Counted from the stretch's first letter, positions 44,430 to 53,274 are shown. The stretch: DNA of 64,000 nucleotides from Devosia riboflavina (GCF_000743575.1 NZ_JQGC01000006.1:1-64000), one strand, 5' to 3'. The notes: a model not told the origin generated them from the sequence alone. Translations and numbers: made by a program.

Positions 44430-45010
44430 CAGCTTCTCCCAACTTCGGCGAGCGCTTCGTCGCGAGCACGGTTCAGCGCGGCCATCAGTTCATTGCTCCC
44501 GCCGCGGTCAGGGTGCGCTGTCTTCGCCTTGTCGCGGAAATGCGATTCCACCAGGTTGGATGTCGGCTTGTCGTTGGGGCCGAAGCCAAGCTCTTCGCGC
44601 CACGTCCGCGTGGTGCTTGGCGACGGGAGTGCGGCGAACCCCGTGAAGGTTGCCCGCACCAGCGCCAGCGTGCCGTGGCGCAGTTCGGTGCGCCGAGCCT
44701 CGATGATGTGGTGGATGGCCTGCAGGTTGGCCTCCACCTTCGAGTAGCGATCCACGGGAATGCAGACCGACAGGCCATCCCAGGTGAACCAGACCGACAC
44801 GCCCGGATCCTGCGGGTTGTTGATGCCCAGCGTCACGTTGCTGCTGATGACGATGTCGCCCAGCGGCTTTCCGCTGTCGGCAGCAAACCGGCGCAGGCTG
44901 TCCTGCACGTTCTTGATGGCACCGGCGAGGGTGGTCTTAAACTGGCCGGCCTGGCGGGCGGCCTTGTACCGAGGCATGGTTTCGGGCCAGGCGAGGGGGT
45001 ATGGGGTCAT
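44429..45010 (-). CDS. Phage protein with a C-terminal J domain
   Basis: 193 residues. The last 45 or so residues look like a DnaJ J domain, with the diagnostic HPD in FRDKAKTAHPDRGGSNELMA. The N-terminal 140 residues are of no recognised family (IVISSNVTLGINNPQDPG). J domains recruit host DnaK; here probably for phage replication or assembly. ATG 45010 with GGAG 6 bp upstream and the preceding stop overlapping (TGATG) is preferred to GTG 45013. Confidence 0.75.
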   Translation of the reverse strand: MTPYPLAWPETMPRYKAARQAGQFKTTLAGAIKNVQDSLRRFAADSGKPLGDIVISSNVTLGINNPQDPGVSVWFTWDGLSVCIPVDRYSKVEANLQAIHHIIEARRTELRHGTLALVRATFTGFAALPSPSTTRTWREELGFGPNDKPTSNLVESHFRDKAKTAHPDRGGSNELMAALNRARDEALAEVGRS

Positions 45011-45369
45011 CACAGGCTCCGTATCTTCGAACGCTCGAATGCGTCGCTATCGGCATGGTCTTGGGATGCGCGGTATTCGCGGATCAGGTCATCGCGGATG
45101 TGGCCTAGGACGAACCCGGTAAAGGGCCGCAGGAACTCGTCCGGATCGTCGCCGTCGCCATACCCAAGGTCGCCGGCCCACTCATTGGCGAAGTCGGTGG
45201 TGATGTCCTTGGCGTCCTGCTCTTCGGCGAAAACCCGGTAAACCTGAAAGCTCTCACCGTGCTCCTCGAGGATGTCGGCAAGGAAGTCGCGGGCATCGAC
45301 GACCTCGTAGGCGAAACGGACTGGCGCCCCCTCGAAGAGGATAACCAGCACTTCAATCGGAAGCGTCAT
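45010..45369 (-). CDS. Hypothetical acidic phage protein
   Basis: 119 residues (MTLPIEVLVILFEGAPVRFA, many Asp/Glu). ATG 45369 follows AGGAGG; a longer start lies inside the upstream gene. Start overlaps the DUF968-like stop by ATGA. No family recognised. Confidence 0.65.
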   Translation of the reverse strand: MTLPIEVLVILFEGAPVRFAYEVVDARDFLADILEEHGESFQVYRVFAEEQDAKDITTDFANEWAGDLGYGDGDDPDEFLRPFTGFVLGHIRDDLIREYRASQDHADSDAFERSKIRSL

Positions 45370-45770
45370 GCGGCCCTCCTGCTGATTTGACGTGCGTTGC
45401 GAATGATTTGGGTGCCGGCGCTTGTGTCGCCGGAAACCGCGTAGAGCAGGGCCGCAATCAAGATCGGATCGATCCCGACTGCCTCCCAATATTGGCGCTC
45501 GTTCATGCTGTGCTGCCGGCGGTGCTGGTCCGCTGCCAGCGGCACCGTCCAGCAGTCCGAGGGCTTCAGCCCCGTGCCGGCCGATCGCTTGCCATACCGG
45601 TCGTCGGCATAGCGGATGTGGGCGACCTGCACTGGCTCGTGGCCGGGCACGACGGACGGCAGTTCATGCAGCCAAGCCATGTGCTGCTTATCGTGCCGCC
45701 TGGGTTGCTTCTGGCGCAGCCCGTCCAGCGAGAAGGCGGTGTCCGGACGGTTGACACGGGAAGCAGTCAT
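45366..45770 (-). CDS. DUF968-like (HNH-fold) phage protein
   Basis: 134 residues. The core VAHIRYADDRYGK, GLKPSDCWTVPL and DQHRRQHSMNERQYWE follows the phage DUF968 pattern, an HNH-like nuclease fold with paired His residues. The usual N-terminal CxxC zinc motif is absent, so it may lack zinc. In lambdoid phages such proteins accompany recombination genes. Start overlaps the downstream gene's stop region by ATGA. Confidence 0.65.
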   Translation of the reverse strand: MTASRVNRPDTAFSLDGLRQKQPRRHDKQHMAWLHELPSVVPGHEPVQVAHIRYADDRYGKRSAGTGLKPSDCWTVPLAADQHRRQHSMNERQYWEAVGIDPILIAALLYAVSGDTSAGTQIIRNARQISRRAA

Positions 45771-46159
45771 AGCCCCACACTCCGCTCGATCGCCGCTCGC
45801 TTAAGGCGCTTCCATAGGCGCCACTGAGCAGCGTCGGCTCGCCGCGCCGTTTCGTGGACGGTCGTCCATGCCTCAACCATGGCAACAGTCGCCAGTATCG
45901 ATTCCGCGCGGCGCAGGCGGCGTCTAGCGCGGTTGCGGGCGGCCTTCATCCATCGCGGGACCAGCTTCCAATGGTCAGCGCAGATCCATTCGATGTACGG
46001 ACCGAGGACGTCACCTTTGCGATCGCCACGGGTCCGCGTGCAGCCTGGCACGCTGCAGTTCAAGCGCTGCTTCATCTGAACGTCACCCGGCCGCGAACCG
46101 ACCATAGGAAGGTGTTGCTCCGGCCATAGGTCCACCGGAGGAAGAAGGGAACGGGACAC
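45767..46159 (-). CDS. Hypothetical phage protein with Cys/His cluster
   Basis: 130 basic residues. CSVPGCTRTRG followed by WICADHWKLVPR gives a possible C-x4-C...C-x2-H zinc site; the rest is a basic helix-rich segment (ARNRARRRLRRAES). GTG start at 46159 is uncertain; ATG 46105 and 46075 are alternatives. Possibly nucleic-acid binding. Confidence 0.55.
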   Translation of the reverse strand: MSRSLLPPVDLWPEQHLPMVGSRPGDVQMKQRLNCSVPGCTRTRGDRKGDVLGPYIEWICADHWKLVPRWMKAARNRARRRLRRAESILATVAMVEAWTTVHETARRADAAQWRLWKRLKRAAIERSVGL

Positions 46160-46166
46160 CTGGGCA

Positions 46167-47261
46167 TCACGCTACCACCGTGATTTTCTCGGCCGCTCGA
46201 GTCACCGCCGTGTAGAGGTGACGATCGCGGTCATCGCGGAAGACGGTGCTCTCGTCGAAGAGATAGACGTTTTCCCATTGGCTCCCCTGGGCCTTGTGGA
46301 CCGTCAGCGCGTAGCCGAAGTAGAACTCGTCGTACCGGCGTCGATCCTTCCAATCGAACTCCTCTTCCCGGCCCTGGAACCACTTTTCGTGAGTGAAGAC
46401 CAAGGCGTCACCGGCGCGTGCGCCAGCGTCGTCTGGGCGAAGCAAAAGCTCCATATTGCCGCGACCTTTGGGGAAGGTCTGCTTTACGAGCCATAACTGG
46501 CCGTTGAGGAGGTTCTTCTGGTGATTGTTCCGCAGGCAAACGAGGCGGTCGCCCGGCACAGGCTCGCGGTGCGGCATCCCCTTCAGTTGACGGATGCGAT
46601 CATTGTAGATGATGCGGGTGGCGTTCTTGCCGCATAGCACCTGGTCGGCAGTCAGAACGTCATCGCGGTCGACATTGGCTGCGCGGATCACCTTGCTCTC
46701 GCCATAGGTGCCGAAATCGAGCCCGTTGCCCTCTCGAATGTCCATCGACATGCGGATGATCGGATTGTCGGCGGCCTGACGGTGGATCTCGGTGAGCATG
46801 ATGTCTGGCCGGACGTCGGTGAAATAGCCGGCGTCCTTGACTGGCGGTAGCTGGAACGGATCGCCCAGCACCAGAACCTTTTTCCCGAATGAGAGGAGGT
46901 CGCGCGCCAGCTCGGCGCCGACCATCGACACCTCGTCGATGACCACGAGATCCGCGTCGACTATTTCACTATCGGGGTTGAGGACGAACTTCGGCTCCCC
47001 GCCGATTTCGTTGACCATTGTGTAGATAAGGCTGTGGATCGTGCTGGCGCCGAAACAGCCACGCTTGCGCATCACCAAGGCGGCCTTGCCTGTGAAGGCG
47101 GCGAATACGACCGTGTTCACCTCTTCGGCCAGGTGCACCGCGAGCGTTGACTTGCCGGTACCAGCCCAGCCGAACAGCCGGAATACCTGCTGTCCCTGCG
47201 GGTCACGTAGCCAGGTCGACACCTGCTTCAGGGCGCCGTCTTGCTGGGGAGACCACTGCAT
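46167..47261 (-). CDS. RecD/Dda-like superfamily 1 helicase
   Basis: 364-residue ATPase. Walker A GWAGTGKSTLAVHL, motif II VVIDEVSMVG, motif III LVLGDPFQLPPV, motif V-like YALTVHKAQGSQWENVYLF and motif VI YTAVTRAAEKITVV are in the SF1 order, as in RecD and phage T4 Dda. A 5'-3' helicase for recombination or replication is likely. Start ATG 47261 overlaps the previous stop (TAATG). Confidence 0.87.
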   Translation of the reverse strand: MQWSPQQDGALKQVSTWLRDPQGQQVFRLFGWAGTGKSTLAVHLAEEVNTVVFAAFTGKAALVMRKRGCFGASTIHSLIYTMVNEIGGEPKFVLNPDSEIVDADLVVIDEVSMVGAELARDLLSFGKKVLVLGDPFQLPPVKDAGYFTDVRPDIMLTEIHRQAADNPIIRMSMDIREGNGLDFGTYGESKVIRAANVDRDDVLTADQVLCGKNATRIIYNDRIRQLKGMPHREPVPGDRLVCLRNNHQKNLLNGQLWLVKQTFPKGRGNMELLLRPDDAGARAGDALVFTHEKWFQGREEEFDWKDRRRYDEFYFGYALTVHKAQGSQWENVYLFDESTVFRDDRDRHLYTAVTRAAEKITVVA

Positions 47262-47983
47262 TAGGCAGTCCTCGCCAACTGGTCGATGTTGCCGTGCTCG
47301 ACGGTGAAGGTGTAGGCGGCGACCCAAGGGTTTCCGTACCAGGAGCCGTCCTGTGTGGTCGCATCCATTTCACCGTTTACGTAGGCCCAAAGAACGCTGT
47401 AGGCGGTCCTCGCCGATGAGCCGACACACCACTCGTCGTCTTTGACTTTGACGCCAAACTGCTCGTTGCGATCGGTGAAATCGGTCTTGGCGATGCCCTC
47501 AGCCAAGGCATCGGCCTCGCTGATATCCTGCAGCCGCTCGACCCGCACATCGGTGACGGTGAGTGTCATGCGAGAGGCCCAGCGGGGCATGTGCATGGCC
47601 TGCCGATGCTTGCCCAACCAAAGGTCTGTCGGTTCGTCCGCCAGGTAGCGGAGGGCACATTCCTTTTGTCGAAGGACCGGACCGCCGCGTTTCGAGTTCG
47701 CCGGCGCCCAATCGTCGAATACGCGCTGCACCTTCCAAGCTTCACGGACATAGAGCCGGTCGCCAGGCTGGATGCTGCACTTCACCAGCACCTGCAAGTT
47801 GAGGGTCTGGTCATGGAACGCAAAGTGGGGAGCGCCCGGCCCGGAGACGATGCCAAGAAAGCGATACCGACCTGGGTTCTTGTTTATCTCGCCAAGGCCA
47901 CCGACGCGCCGCGTCTGCGTCTTGGTGCCGGCGAGCAACGCGCGGACCATGGGGCCAGAGAAGAGGAAGGGTTTGTCAGCCAT
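47261..47983 (-). CDS. Phage protein, possible ASCH-type fold
   Basis: 240 residues. The start KPFLFSGPMVRALLAGTKTQTRR is typical of a widespread phage family often given a morphogenetic or ASCH label. It has the later pair VREAWKV and MPRWASRMTLTVTDVRVERL, typical of the PUA-like ASCH fold, which binds RNA. Specific role unknown. Its start overlaps the exonuclease stop by 8 bp. Confidence 0.6.
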   Translation of the reverse strand: MADKPFLFSGPMVRALLAGTKTQTRRVGGLGEINKNPGRYRFLGIVSGPGAPHFAFHDQTLNLQVLVKCSIQPGDRLYVREAWKVQRVFDDWAPANSKRGGPVLRQKECALRYLADEPTDLWLGKHRQAMHMPRWASRMTLTVTDVRVERLQDISEADALAEGIAKTDFTDRNEQFGVKVKDDEWCVGSSARTAYSVLWAYVNGEMDATTQDGSWYGNPWVAAYTFTVEHGNIDQLARTA

Positions 47984-48713
47984 TGGACTTCTCCAGCCAC
48001 CACTGCGCCGAGAACTTGACGTCCTCGTCCATGTCGGATTTGTCGATGATCCACGAGAGGTAACCGCGGTCGCTCTGGGCGACCTCTTTGAAGGACTTGC
48101 CGCGGTGCTTGCCGAACGTGATGTTCGTCAGGAAGGCGGGCTCCTTGGAGATCTCCACCAAGCGGCCGAGCGGCCGCAGGCGCAGCAACGCTTGCAGGAT
48201 GTGCGCGGTCACGTAGGCGTCGGGCAAGGCCCGGTGCGGCGGGTCTGAGAGCTTGCGGTCGCACGGAAGTTGCAGATGATACCGCAGGCCCTGATTGGTG
48301 TGGTTCGGCGCATCCGGCCAGGCGCGCAGGGCGCACTTGTAGGTGCAAATGTAACTGCGGCCCCGGCCGTTGAAGAAATGCTGTTCGAACTTGGCGTTGT
48401 GGGCCGCGTAGACATCGGCCTCGGTCATGCCGCGAAGCAGGTGCGGGAACACCGTCATGCTCGGCGGCGCGTCGGCGACGTCGGCGTCCATGATGTGGTG
48501 GATTGCCATAGTGGCCGCCGGGATAAAGCCGGAAGGCTTGAACAGCGAAGTCCAGCAGCTTTCCATAACGATGGGGAAGCCCTCGGCGAGGAGGTCGACG
48601 TCGATGGTGCCGGCTTCGATGATCTCGGAGCTTTCATCTTCGGGGTAGCCAGTCGTCTCGAAGTCGAGGACTCGAGCGATGGCGGGGGAGTGGCTGAGGT
48701 CGAGTTCGGTCAT
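47976..48713 (-). CDS. DEDD exonuclease with ExoX-like C-terminal domain
   Basis: 245 residues. The N-terminal DnaQ-fold has VLDFETTGYP (motif I), VYAAHNAKFEQHF (motif II) and the HRALPDAYVTAHIL (motif III with catalytic Asp/His). Residues about 195-235 (ITFGKHRGKSFKEV, DRGYLSWIIDK) match the C-terminal extension of exodeoxyribonuclease X. Probably a 3'-5' exonuclease in phage recombination or repair. Confidence 0.82.
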   Translation of the reverse strand: MTELDLSHSPAIARVLDFETTGYPEDESSEIIEAGTIDVDLLAEGFPIVMESCWTSLFKPSGFIPAATMAIHHIMDADVADAPPSMTVFPHLLRGMTEADVYAAHNAKFEQHFFNGRGRSYICTYKCALRAWPDAPNHTNQGLRYHLQLPCDRKLSDPPHRALPDAYVTAHILQALLRLRPLGRLVEISKEPAFLTNITFGKHRGKSFKEVAQSDRGYLSWIIDKSDMDEDVKFSAQWWLEKSNG

Positions 48714-49090
48714 GCCACGAAACCCTGCAACCCTTTGCCCTCAGGGGACGGCTGCTGTCTAAGCGCGGCCAAGGCTGCCTCCCGAACGAAGTCGGTTGAG
48801 CTATGGCCCGGCCTAGCGGCACAGTACTCGTCGATCTGGTGCAACCAGCGACGCAAACGTGCGATCTCCCGGTCGCTCTCAGTAAGGATGTTGGTGTCGA
48901 AGTCCGAAATCGCTCCCTTCAAAGCAATGTTGATGTCCTGGAGCTGGGAGATACCCATCGGCGCGTAGAATGGGCGATCGTCCGCCGGCATTCCGCAGGT
49001 GTAACCGCGCGCCCAACAGGCGAGGTCGGAAAGACCGTCTTGGATATGGCGAGCGGCCTCGGGGGAAAGGTTGATTTGAACGCCGGCCAT
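48710..49090 (-). CDS. Hypothetical phage protein
   Basis: 126 residues (MAGVQINLSPEAARHIQDGL, later SDREIARLRRWLHQIDEYCA). No recognised family. It lies between recT and the exonuclease with overlaps on both sides (4 bp and one base), so it belongs to the recombination operon. ATG 49090 is preferred to GTG 49093. Confidence 0.65.
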   Translation of the reverse strand: MAGVQINLSPEAARHIQDGLSDLACWARGYTCGMPADDRPFYAPMGISQLQDINIALKGAISDFDTNILTESDREIARLRRWLHQIDEYCAARPGHSSTDFVREAALAALRQQPSPEGKGLQGFVA

Positions 49091-50223
49091 CACCCATTCG
49101 TCTCCGCGTCAGCGAGCACTTCGTCGTACCTGGCAAGCCAGAACCCGGTCTGAGCCTCATTGAGGCCTTCGGGCGCTTCACGCTCGGCGCCGGACAGCGC
49201 CGTTGAGGTCGCATCCCGCAGCACTTCTGGGTCTGCCTGCTCGTCGCTTGGTGGGTTCTTGGTCTTCAAGACGGCACCGGAGGAGGAGCGGATTTCGCTG
49301 AAGAGCGCCGTGATGGCGGTATGGCCATTCACGTGCTGCCCCGCGTCAGCGGGAACGATCAGCTCGCCCGCGCCGCCGCGGGAGTAGCCAGTGGGCAGGA
49401 TCCCAGACTTGATGGCACGAATGGCATACTCGCGGTTAAGCCAGTCCACTGCGCTGGGATCCGTGATCGGTGAGGCCACCGTCTCGGAAACCTCTGGCTT
49501 TCGTTCCTGGGCCTGCGGCGCCAGCTCTGCGGCAACGGTGTCAGCATTGAAGCCCGTCGATGACTGGGATGCCGCAAGGCGTGCGGCCAGGCCGGATCCA
49601 GCGGGAGGCGTGACGTCGCGCATCTGCTGCGCCCCCTCCATCTCGTCGATGTCGTAGATGCCGAGGAGGACGTCCGGGAAATGCCGGCGGCAAAGGGCCC
49701 GACCGGAGTAATAGCAAAACTGCTGGTCCGGATCGTTCTTCCACAGCGGCGAGTTCTTCGGCGTGATGACCGAAAACTTCGGCGACTTGTATTCGACCTC
49801 TTCACCTTCCAGGGTGGTCGCCGATGCGATGCAGAGGCGGTCGTTGCCTTCGCCTTCAAACCGGTACCGGATGCGCCCCTTGATCGGCGCACGGCGGAGG
49901 ATGACGGCTTGAATCAACTGGCTTTCATAGGCGAGCTGGTCGTTGACCTCATAGCTCTTGTTGGCCACGGCATAGGGCGACATGCCCCACTCGACGGCTT
50001 GGATAACGATGCCGAAGCATGCGCCAGGGTTGTTGCGCAGGTGCTTGCGGACCGCCTTGTCCGATCCGGCCATGAGATAGGCGATATCGCGCGCTTCAGC
50101 GACGGTGTGGAAGACGATGCCGCCACCTTCAGATGAAAGGCGCGTCAGGGTGTTGCGTGCCTGCGCTGGCGCCGGCAATGCGGCCTGGTCGGTGGTGGGG
50201 TGCTCGGTAAGGTCGATGGTCAT
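49090..50223 (-). CDS. recT: RecT family single-strand annealing protein
   Basis: 377 residues with a RecT core at about 30-240: VFHTVAEARDIAYLMA, VIQAVEWGMSPYAVAN, YEVNDQLAYESQLIQAVI and GEGNDRLCIASATTL. The last 130 residues are an unconserved acidic tail. It anneals single strands made by the partner exonuclease next door, and its stop-start overlaps with that gene (4 bp) fit a RecE/RecT pair. Start MTIDLTEH at 50223. Confidence 0.88.
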   Translation of the reverse strand: MTIDLTEHPTTDQAALPAPAQARNTLTRLSSEGGGIVFHTVAEARDIAYLMAGSDKAVRKHLRNNPGACFGIVIQAVEWGMSPYAVANKSYEVNDQLAYESQLIQAVILRRAPIKGRIRYRFEGEGNDRLCIASATTLEGEEVEYKSPKFSVITPKNSPLWKNDPDQQFCYYSGRALCRRHFPDVLLGIYDIDEMEGAQQMRDVTPPAGSGLAARLAASQSSTGFNADTVAAELAPQAQERKPEVSETVASPITDPSAVDWLNREYAIRAIKSGILPTGYSRGGAGELIVPADAGQHVNGHTAITALFSEIRSSSGAVLKTKNPPSDEQADPEVLRDATSTALSGAEREAPEGLNEAQTGFWLARYDEVLADAETNG

Positions 50224-51182
50224 GCAAACTGCCTTTCGAGCATGTCGAGACGCTTGTCGAAGTTCTGACGGCCGGTGTCGGGAAGGGAGAGGGGCTGGGC
50301 ATCCGCCTGGCTGGCCGTGGGGCCCGGCCAATAGCCGCTCTTCATGCAGTGCTTGAAAATCTGAATGGCGGTGAACACAGCGCGCTCACCCCGAATGATG
50401 TCTTCGTCGAGCAGGGTGCGGATCGACACTGCGTGCGTGTTGCCGGTATCGACGAAGACGAGATGGAAGCCTTCCATGTGACGGCCAAGCACGGCGGCAG
50501 AGCCCATCCCGACAAGGGCGGCCTGCACGAAGTATCCGCGGTCCATCACGGTCCAGCTCAGATCCCGGTCTTCGACGCCGGAGCTGGTGGTCTTGAGGTC
50601 GGCAAAGTCGTTGCTGTCGCCGGGGATTGCGTCGGGGCGGGCCTTCAGCCAGACCCCGTCATATTCCCAGATCAGCGAGCGTTCGATTTCGCCCGAGAGC
50701 GCGCCGCCTTGCGCGACCAGCGGCGTATTGGCCAGGCCGCAATTGGTCATGCCCTTCTGCCAATCGAGAACGCCAGCCATCCCCCTGATTTGCTCGACCT
50801 GAGTGGGTGAGAGGACGGCGCGGCCTTCCTCGGCGCGAGCTTTCAGCCAGTCCTTACAAACGGTGCGGTTGCCGTGCCACTTCTCGCCTCCCAACGTTTC
50901 GGGGCGCGCGACAAAGTGCTTGCCGAAGTCGGCTTCGCCGAGCGCAAGGTGGTGCGCAGCGCGGCCGAGAACATAAGCCTCCTTCTCCGGCTCTTCCGCA
51001 CGGTTAGGGTTGAGTTCGGAGTGCTTCCAGAATTCTGCCGGGCTGCGGAGCAGCCGACGGATGCCGGTACTGGAGAGCGATGGGCCTTCGGTACACTGGC
51101 GGTGATACCAGTCGTTCGACATGTCATAATAGCCTAGCGACGTGATGATCTCGCCGTCTTCGACTTTACGAAGTTCGGTCAT
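50220..51182 (-). CDS. RecE-like PD-(D/E)XK exonuclease
   Basis: 320 residues of the phage RecE/DUF3799 exonuclease VIII kind. Nuclease landmarks: EKEAYVLGRAAHHLAL, WLKARPDAIPG, DFADLKTTSSGVED and DRGYFVQAALVG, giving the D...(D/E)xK...Q active site. It resects double-stranded ends to supply RecT. Start ATG at 51182; upstream frame extension is implausible. Confidence 0.85.
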   Translation of the reverse strand: MTELRKVEDGEIITSLGYYDMSNDWYHRQCTEGPSLSSTGIRRLLRSPAEFWKHSELNPNRAEEPEKEAYVLGRAAHHLALGEADFGKHFVARPETLGGEKWHGNRTVCKDWLKARAEEGRAVLSPTQVEQIRGMAGVLDWQKGMTNCGLANTPLVAQGGALSGEIERSLIWEYDGVWLKARPDAIPGDSNDFADLKTTSSGVEDRDLSWTVMDRGYFVQAALVGMGSAAVLGRHMEGFHLVFVDTGNTHAVSIRTLLDEDIIRGERAVFTAIQIFKHCMKSGYWPGPTASQADAQPLSLPDTGRQNFDKRLDMLERQFA

Positions 51183-51189
51183 GGGTGCC

Positions 51190-52386
51190 TCAAAATTTGA
51201 TGGTGGTGTGGGGGATGCTGCCGGCGGCGATCGCGGTGATGATCTTCCACGCCTTGTCCTTGCCGATACCGGCCGCCCGCATGACAGCTTCCTCGGCATC
51301 GAGCATGATTGTGGTGCGGTGCCGCTGATCGGCCGCGCGAGCATCGGCCTCTTCTTCCTCGCGAAGACGTTGGGCTTCCGCCTCGTCCAAGACGCGCTGA
51401 GCGGCTTCGCGCTCACGCCGCTGGGCGTCTGCCTCCGCTTCGGCGGCACGCGCTTCTTCCGCGGCGACCTGTTCTACGCGCTGCCTTTCTTCGACATCAT
51501 CGAGTGATTTCAGGGCGGCCAGCTTAGCGGCCTCGGCTTCCTCGCGGCGATCGCCAAAGGATTCGTCGATGACGACCTTCTCCTGCAGCTCCCGCCGAAG
51601 GATGATTATGGGGTAGGGGCGGCCGTCTATCAGGCCGAGGCCGCAATTGACGATGTGTTTGATCTGGGCATCGACATAGGCTGCCTTGCGTTCCGCGTCC
51701 TCGCGCGCCTTCCTCTCGGCCGCCTCCGCCGCGTTGCGGCGCTCCGCCTCCTCCCTAAGACGCGCAAGTTCGATGCGCTCTTCGTCGAGATGGATCTGGC
51801 GCTGGAGGGCAGAGTTCAGGATGGCAAGGCTGGTGTCGCGTGCGTCGGAGGCGACGTCGAAGAAATCGCCGAGGTAGTCCAGATGGAGCTCGGTGTTCTG
51901 AACCTGCTTGATGCGGGCCCGCAGGGTCTCGGTCGTGTCCTCGATCGTTACCTTGCCGGCTTGCTTCAGGCCGTCGACGATGGCCTGACACTGGGTCTTC
52001 CGCTTGGCTTGCTCGGCCTCCCAGTCGTCGAGGGGCTTGCGAGCCTTGTCCCGAAGGGCATCAAGCCGGTTGCGCAACTTCCGGCGTTCAGCATTGACCG
52101 ACTGGACCTTCTTGTTCGCTTCCTGGATCAGTTCGGCGCCGGCGTCGTCGATTGCGGTCTTGGTCCGGCTGATTTTGTAGGCGAGCGAGGCCACGGCCTT
52201 GCGGCCCTTATCACTTGCCAGGTCAACTGGGGCCGTCGTGATTTCCTGCTCGATGTGAGCAAACAGCTCGTCTGCCTTGGCGGGATCGTTGAACACCAGG
52301 GCAGGGGTAGTCTCTACCAGCACGGCGATGCTGGTGGTGGCGCTCGACATGGCGCTCTCTCCGATGCTTGGGGTGGCGTCCGTCAT
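51190..52386 (-). CDS. Coiled-coil phage protein
   Basis: 398 residues. Residues about 190-260 and 285-340 are charged heptad-rich coiled coils (ERIELARLREEAERRNAAEA and similar). The N-terminal part (IAVLVETTPALVFNDPAKAD) resembles a phage family seen beside RecE/RecT genes. Its start overlaps the small membrane protein's stop by ATGA. Role unknown; maybe a scaffold for the recombination proteins. A second start at MSSATTSI is possible. Confidence 0.65.
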   Translation of the reverse strand: MTDATPSIGESAMSSATTSIAVLVETTPALVFNDPAKADELFAHIEQEITTAPVDLASDKGRKAVASLAYKISRTKTAIDDAGAELIQEANKKVQSVNAERRKLRNRLDALRDKARKPLDDWEAEQAKRKTQCQAIVDGLKQAGKVTIEDTTETLRARIKQVQNTELHLDYLGDFFDVASDARDTSLAILNSALQRQIHLDEERIELARLREEAERRNAAEAAERKAREDAERKAAYVDAQIKHIVNCGLGLIDGRPYPIIILRRELQEKVVIDESFGDRREEAEAAKLAALKSLDDVEERQRVEQVAAEEARAAEAEADAQRREREAAQRVLDEAEAQRLREEEEADARAADQRHRTTIMLDAEEAVMRAAGIGKDKAWKIITAIAAGSIPHTTIKF

Positions 52387-52547
52387 GGCTGAACCACCAA
52401 AACGAGGACAAAGAGGGCGACGAGGAAAGCCAGCACCGCCCAGTAGTAGGGAGGAGCGTCAGCCGACAGCACCCAAAGGGCGTAGACGAAGAAGGCCGCG
52501 AGACCGGCACTTGCGCCCCAAGCGATAATCGTCATTGGGCGGTTCAT
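52383..52547 (-). CDS. 54-residue two-helix membrane protein
   Basis: Reads MNRPMTIIAWGASAGLAAFF, then VYALWVLSADAPPYYWAVLA and a hydrophobic C-terminus ending VVQP, i.e. two membrane helices joined by a short loop. It overlaps the acyl carrier gene stop and the coiled-coil gene start by 4 bp each. Too short for most gene callers; the tight coupling on both sides supports it. Role unknown. Confidence 0.72.
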   Translation of the reverse strand: MNRPMTIIAWGASAGLAAFFVYALWVLSADAPPYYWAVLAFLVALFVLVLVVQP

Positions 52548-52783
52548 GACTTGCCGCCGATCAAGCGCTCGACGTCCTCGACGACAGCTTCAATGGTGGT
52601 GTCGACCGTCCAGCCGTCATCAGGGATCTGGATTTGAAACTCGACCTCGATCTCCATAAGCACATCGAGAATGTCGAGGCTGTCCATTTGGAGGTCGCCC
52701 AGTGTCGTCGAGCCCGGCTTGGAATCGGCGGAGTGCGCGAGAATTTCGAGGATGCGGTTCTGGTTCGGGGTTAGGGTGCTCAT
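52544..52783 (-). CDS. Acyl carrier protein-like, prophage-borne
   Basis: 79-residue acidic protein with the ACP helix layout and the phosphopantetheine site DSL at Ser35 (LGDLQMDSLDILDVLMEIEV). Helix III and the tail follow (FQIQIPDDGWTVDTTIEAVV). The unusual point is its place in a phage recombination operon, not beside fatty acid genes. It is coupled on both sides by 4-bp overlaps. Could feed acyl-transfer to a membrane or protein target; the host's phosphopantetheine transferase would be needed. Confidence 0.78.
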   Translation of the reverse strand: MSTLTPNQNRILEILAHSADSKPGSTTLGDLQMDSLDILDVLMEIEVEFQIQIPDDGWTVDTTIEAVVEDVERLIGGKS

Positions 52784-53274
52784 TTCGGCGCTCCGACGAA
52801 CATGGCGAGCGTCGCGGCGACTGGCATTTCCTTCAATGCAGGGCTTGCAGCAGCCGCCACCCGCTCAAGGGCTTTCCCCGTCGTCATCATCGCTATGGAA
52901 GCCATCACCGACACCTGGGCGGTAAACTTCGCCTGTGTCTGACGCGGCAAGCGGGAGAAGTCCGCCTTCATCTGCCGCTCAAACGACCGGTTCGCCTTGC
53001 GCCGGATTGCCTCAGCGGCATTACCGCCTTCGGCAACGATCTCTTCGTCGTTGAGACGCTTCACGCCTTCGCCGATGAGGGTGCCGAACACCATTCCTTC
53101 GTCGCGAAGAAGCCGGCGCAGGGCTGTTCGCAGGGGGCCTGATGACCCGTCGACGTCACGAGAAATCACGGCACCCAGTTCTTTGTAGGTGAACGTCTGG
53201 CCGACAGTCGCCGATGACATGTGCTGCATCAGCAAGCGCGCATCAGCGGACATCTGGAAGGTTGGGCTGGTCAT
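52780..53274 (-). CDS. Hypothetical phage protein
   Basis: 164 residues, helix-rich, beginning MTSPTFQMSADARLLMQHMS, with YKELGAVISRDVDGSSGPLRTA suggesting a winged HTH near residues 25-75. Start follows AAGGAGACCCC and a leader similar to that upstream of the gene at 53350. It overlaps the ACP start by ATGA. Possibly DNA-binding. Confidence 0.65.
   Translation of the reverse strand: MTSPTFQMSADARLLMQHMSSATVGQTFTYKELGAVISRDVDGSSGPLRTALRRLLRDEGMVFGTLIGEGVKRLNDEEIVAEGGNAAEAIRRKANRSFERQMKADFSRLPRQTQAKFTAQVSVMASIAMMTTGKALERVAAAASPALKEMPVAATLAMFVGAPK

Noticed and set aside
48270-48968. Plus-strand frame opposite the exonuclease
   Set aside because: Antisense to a coupled operon gene with intact catalytic motifs.
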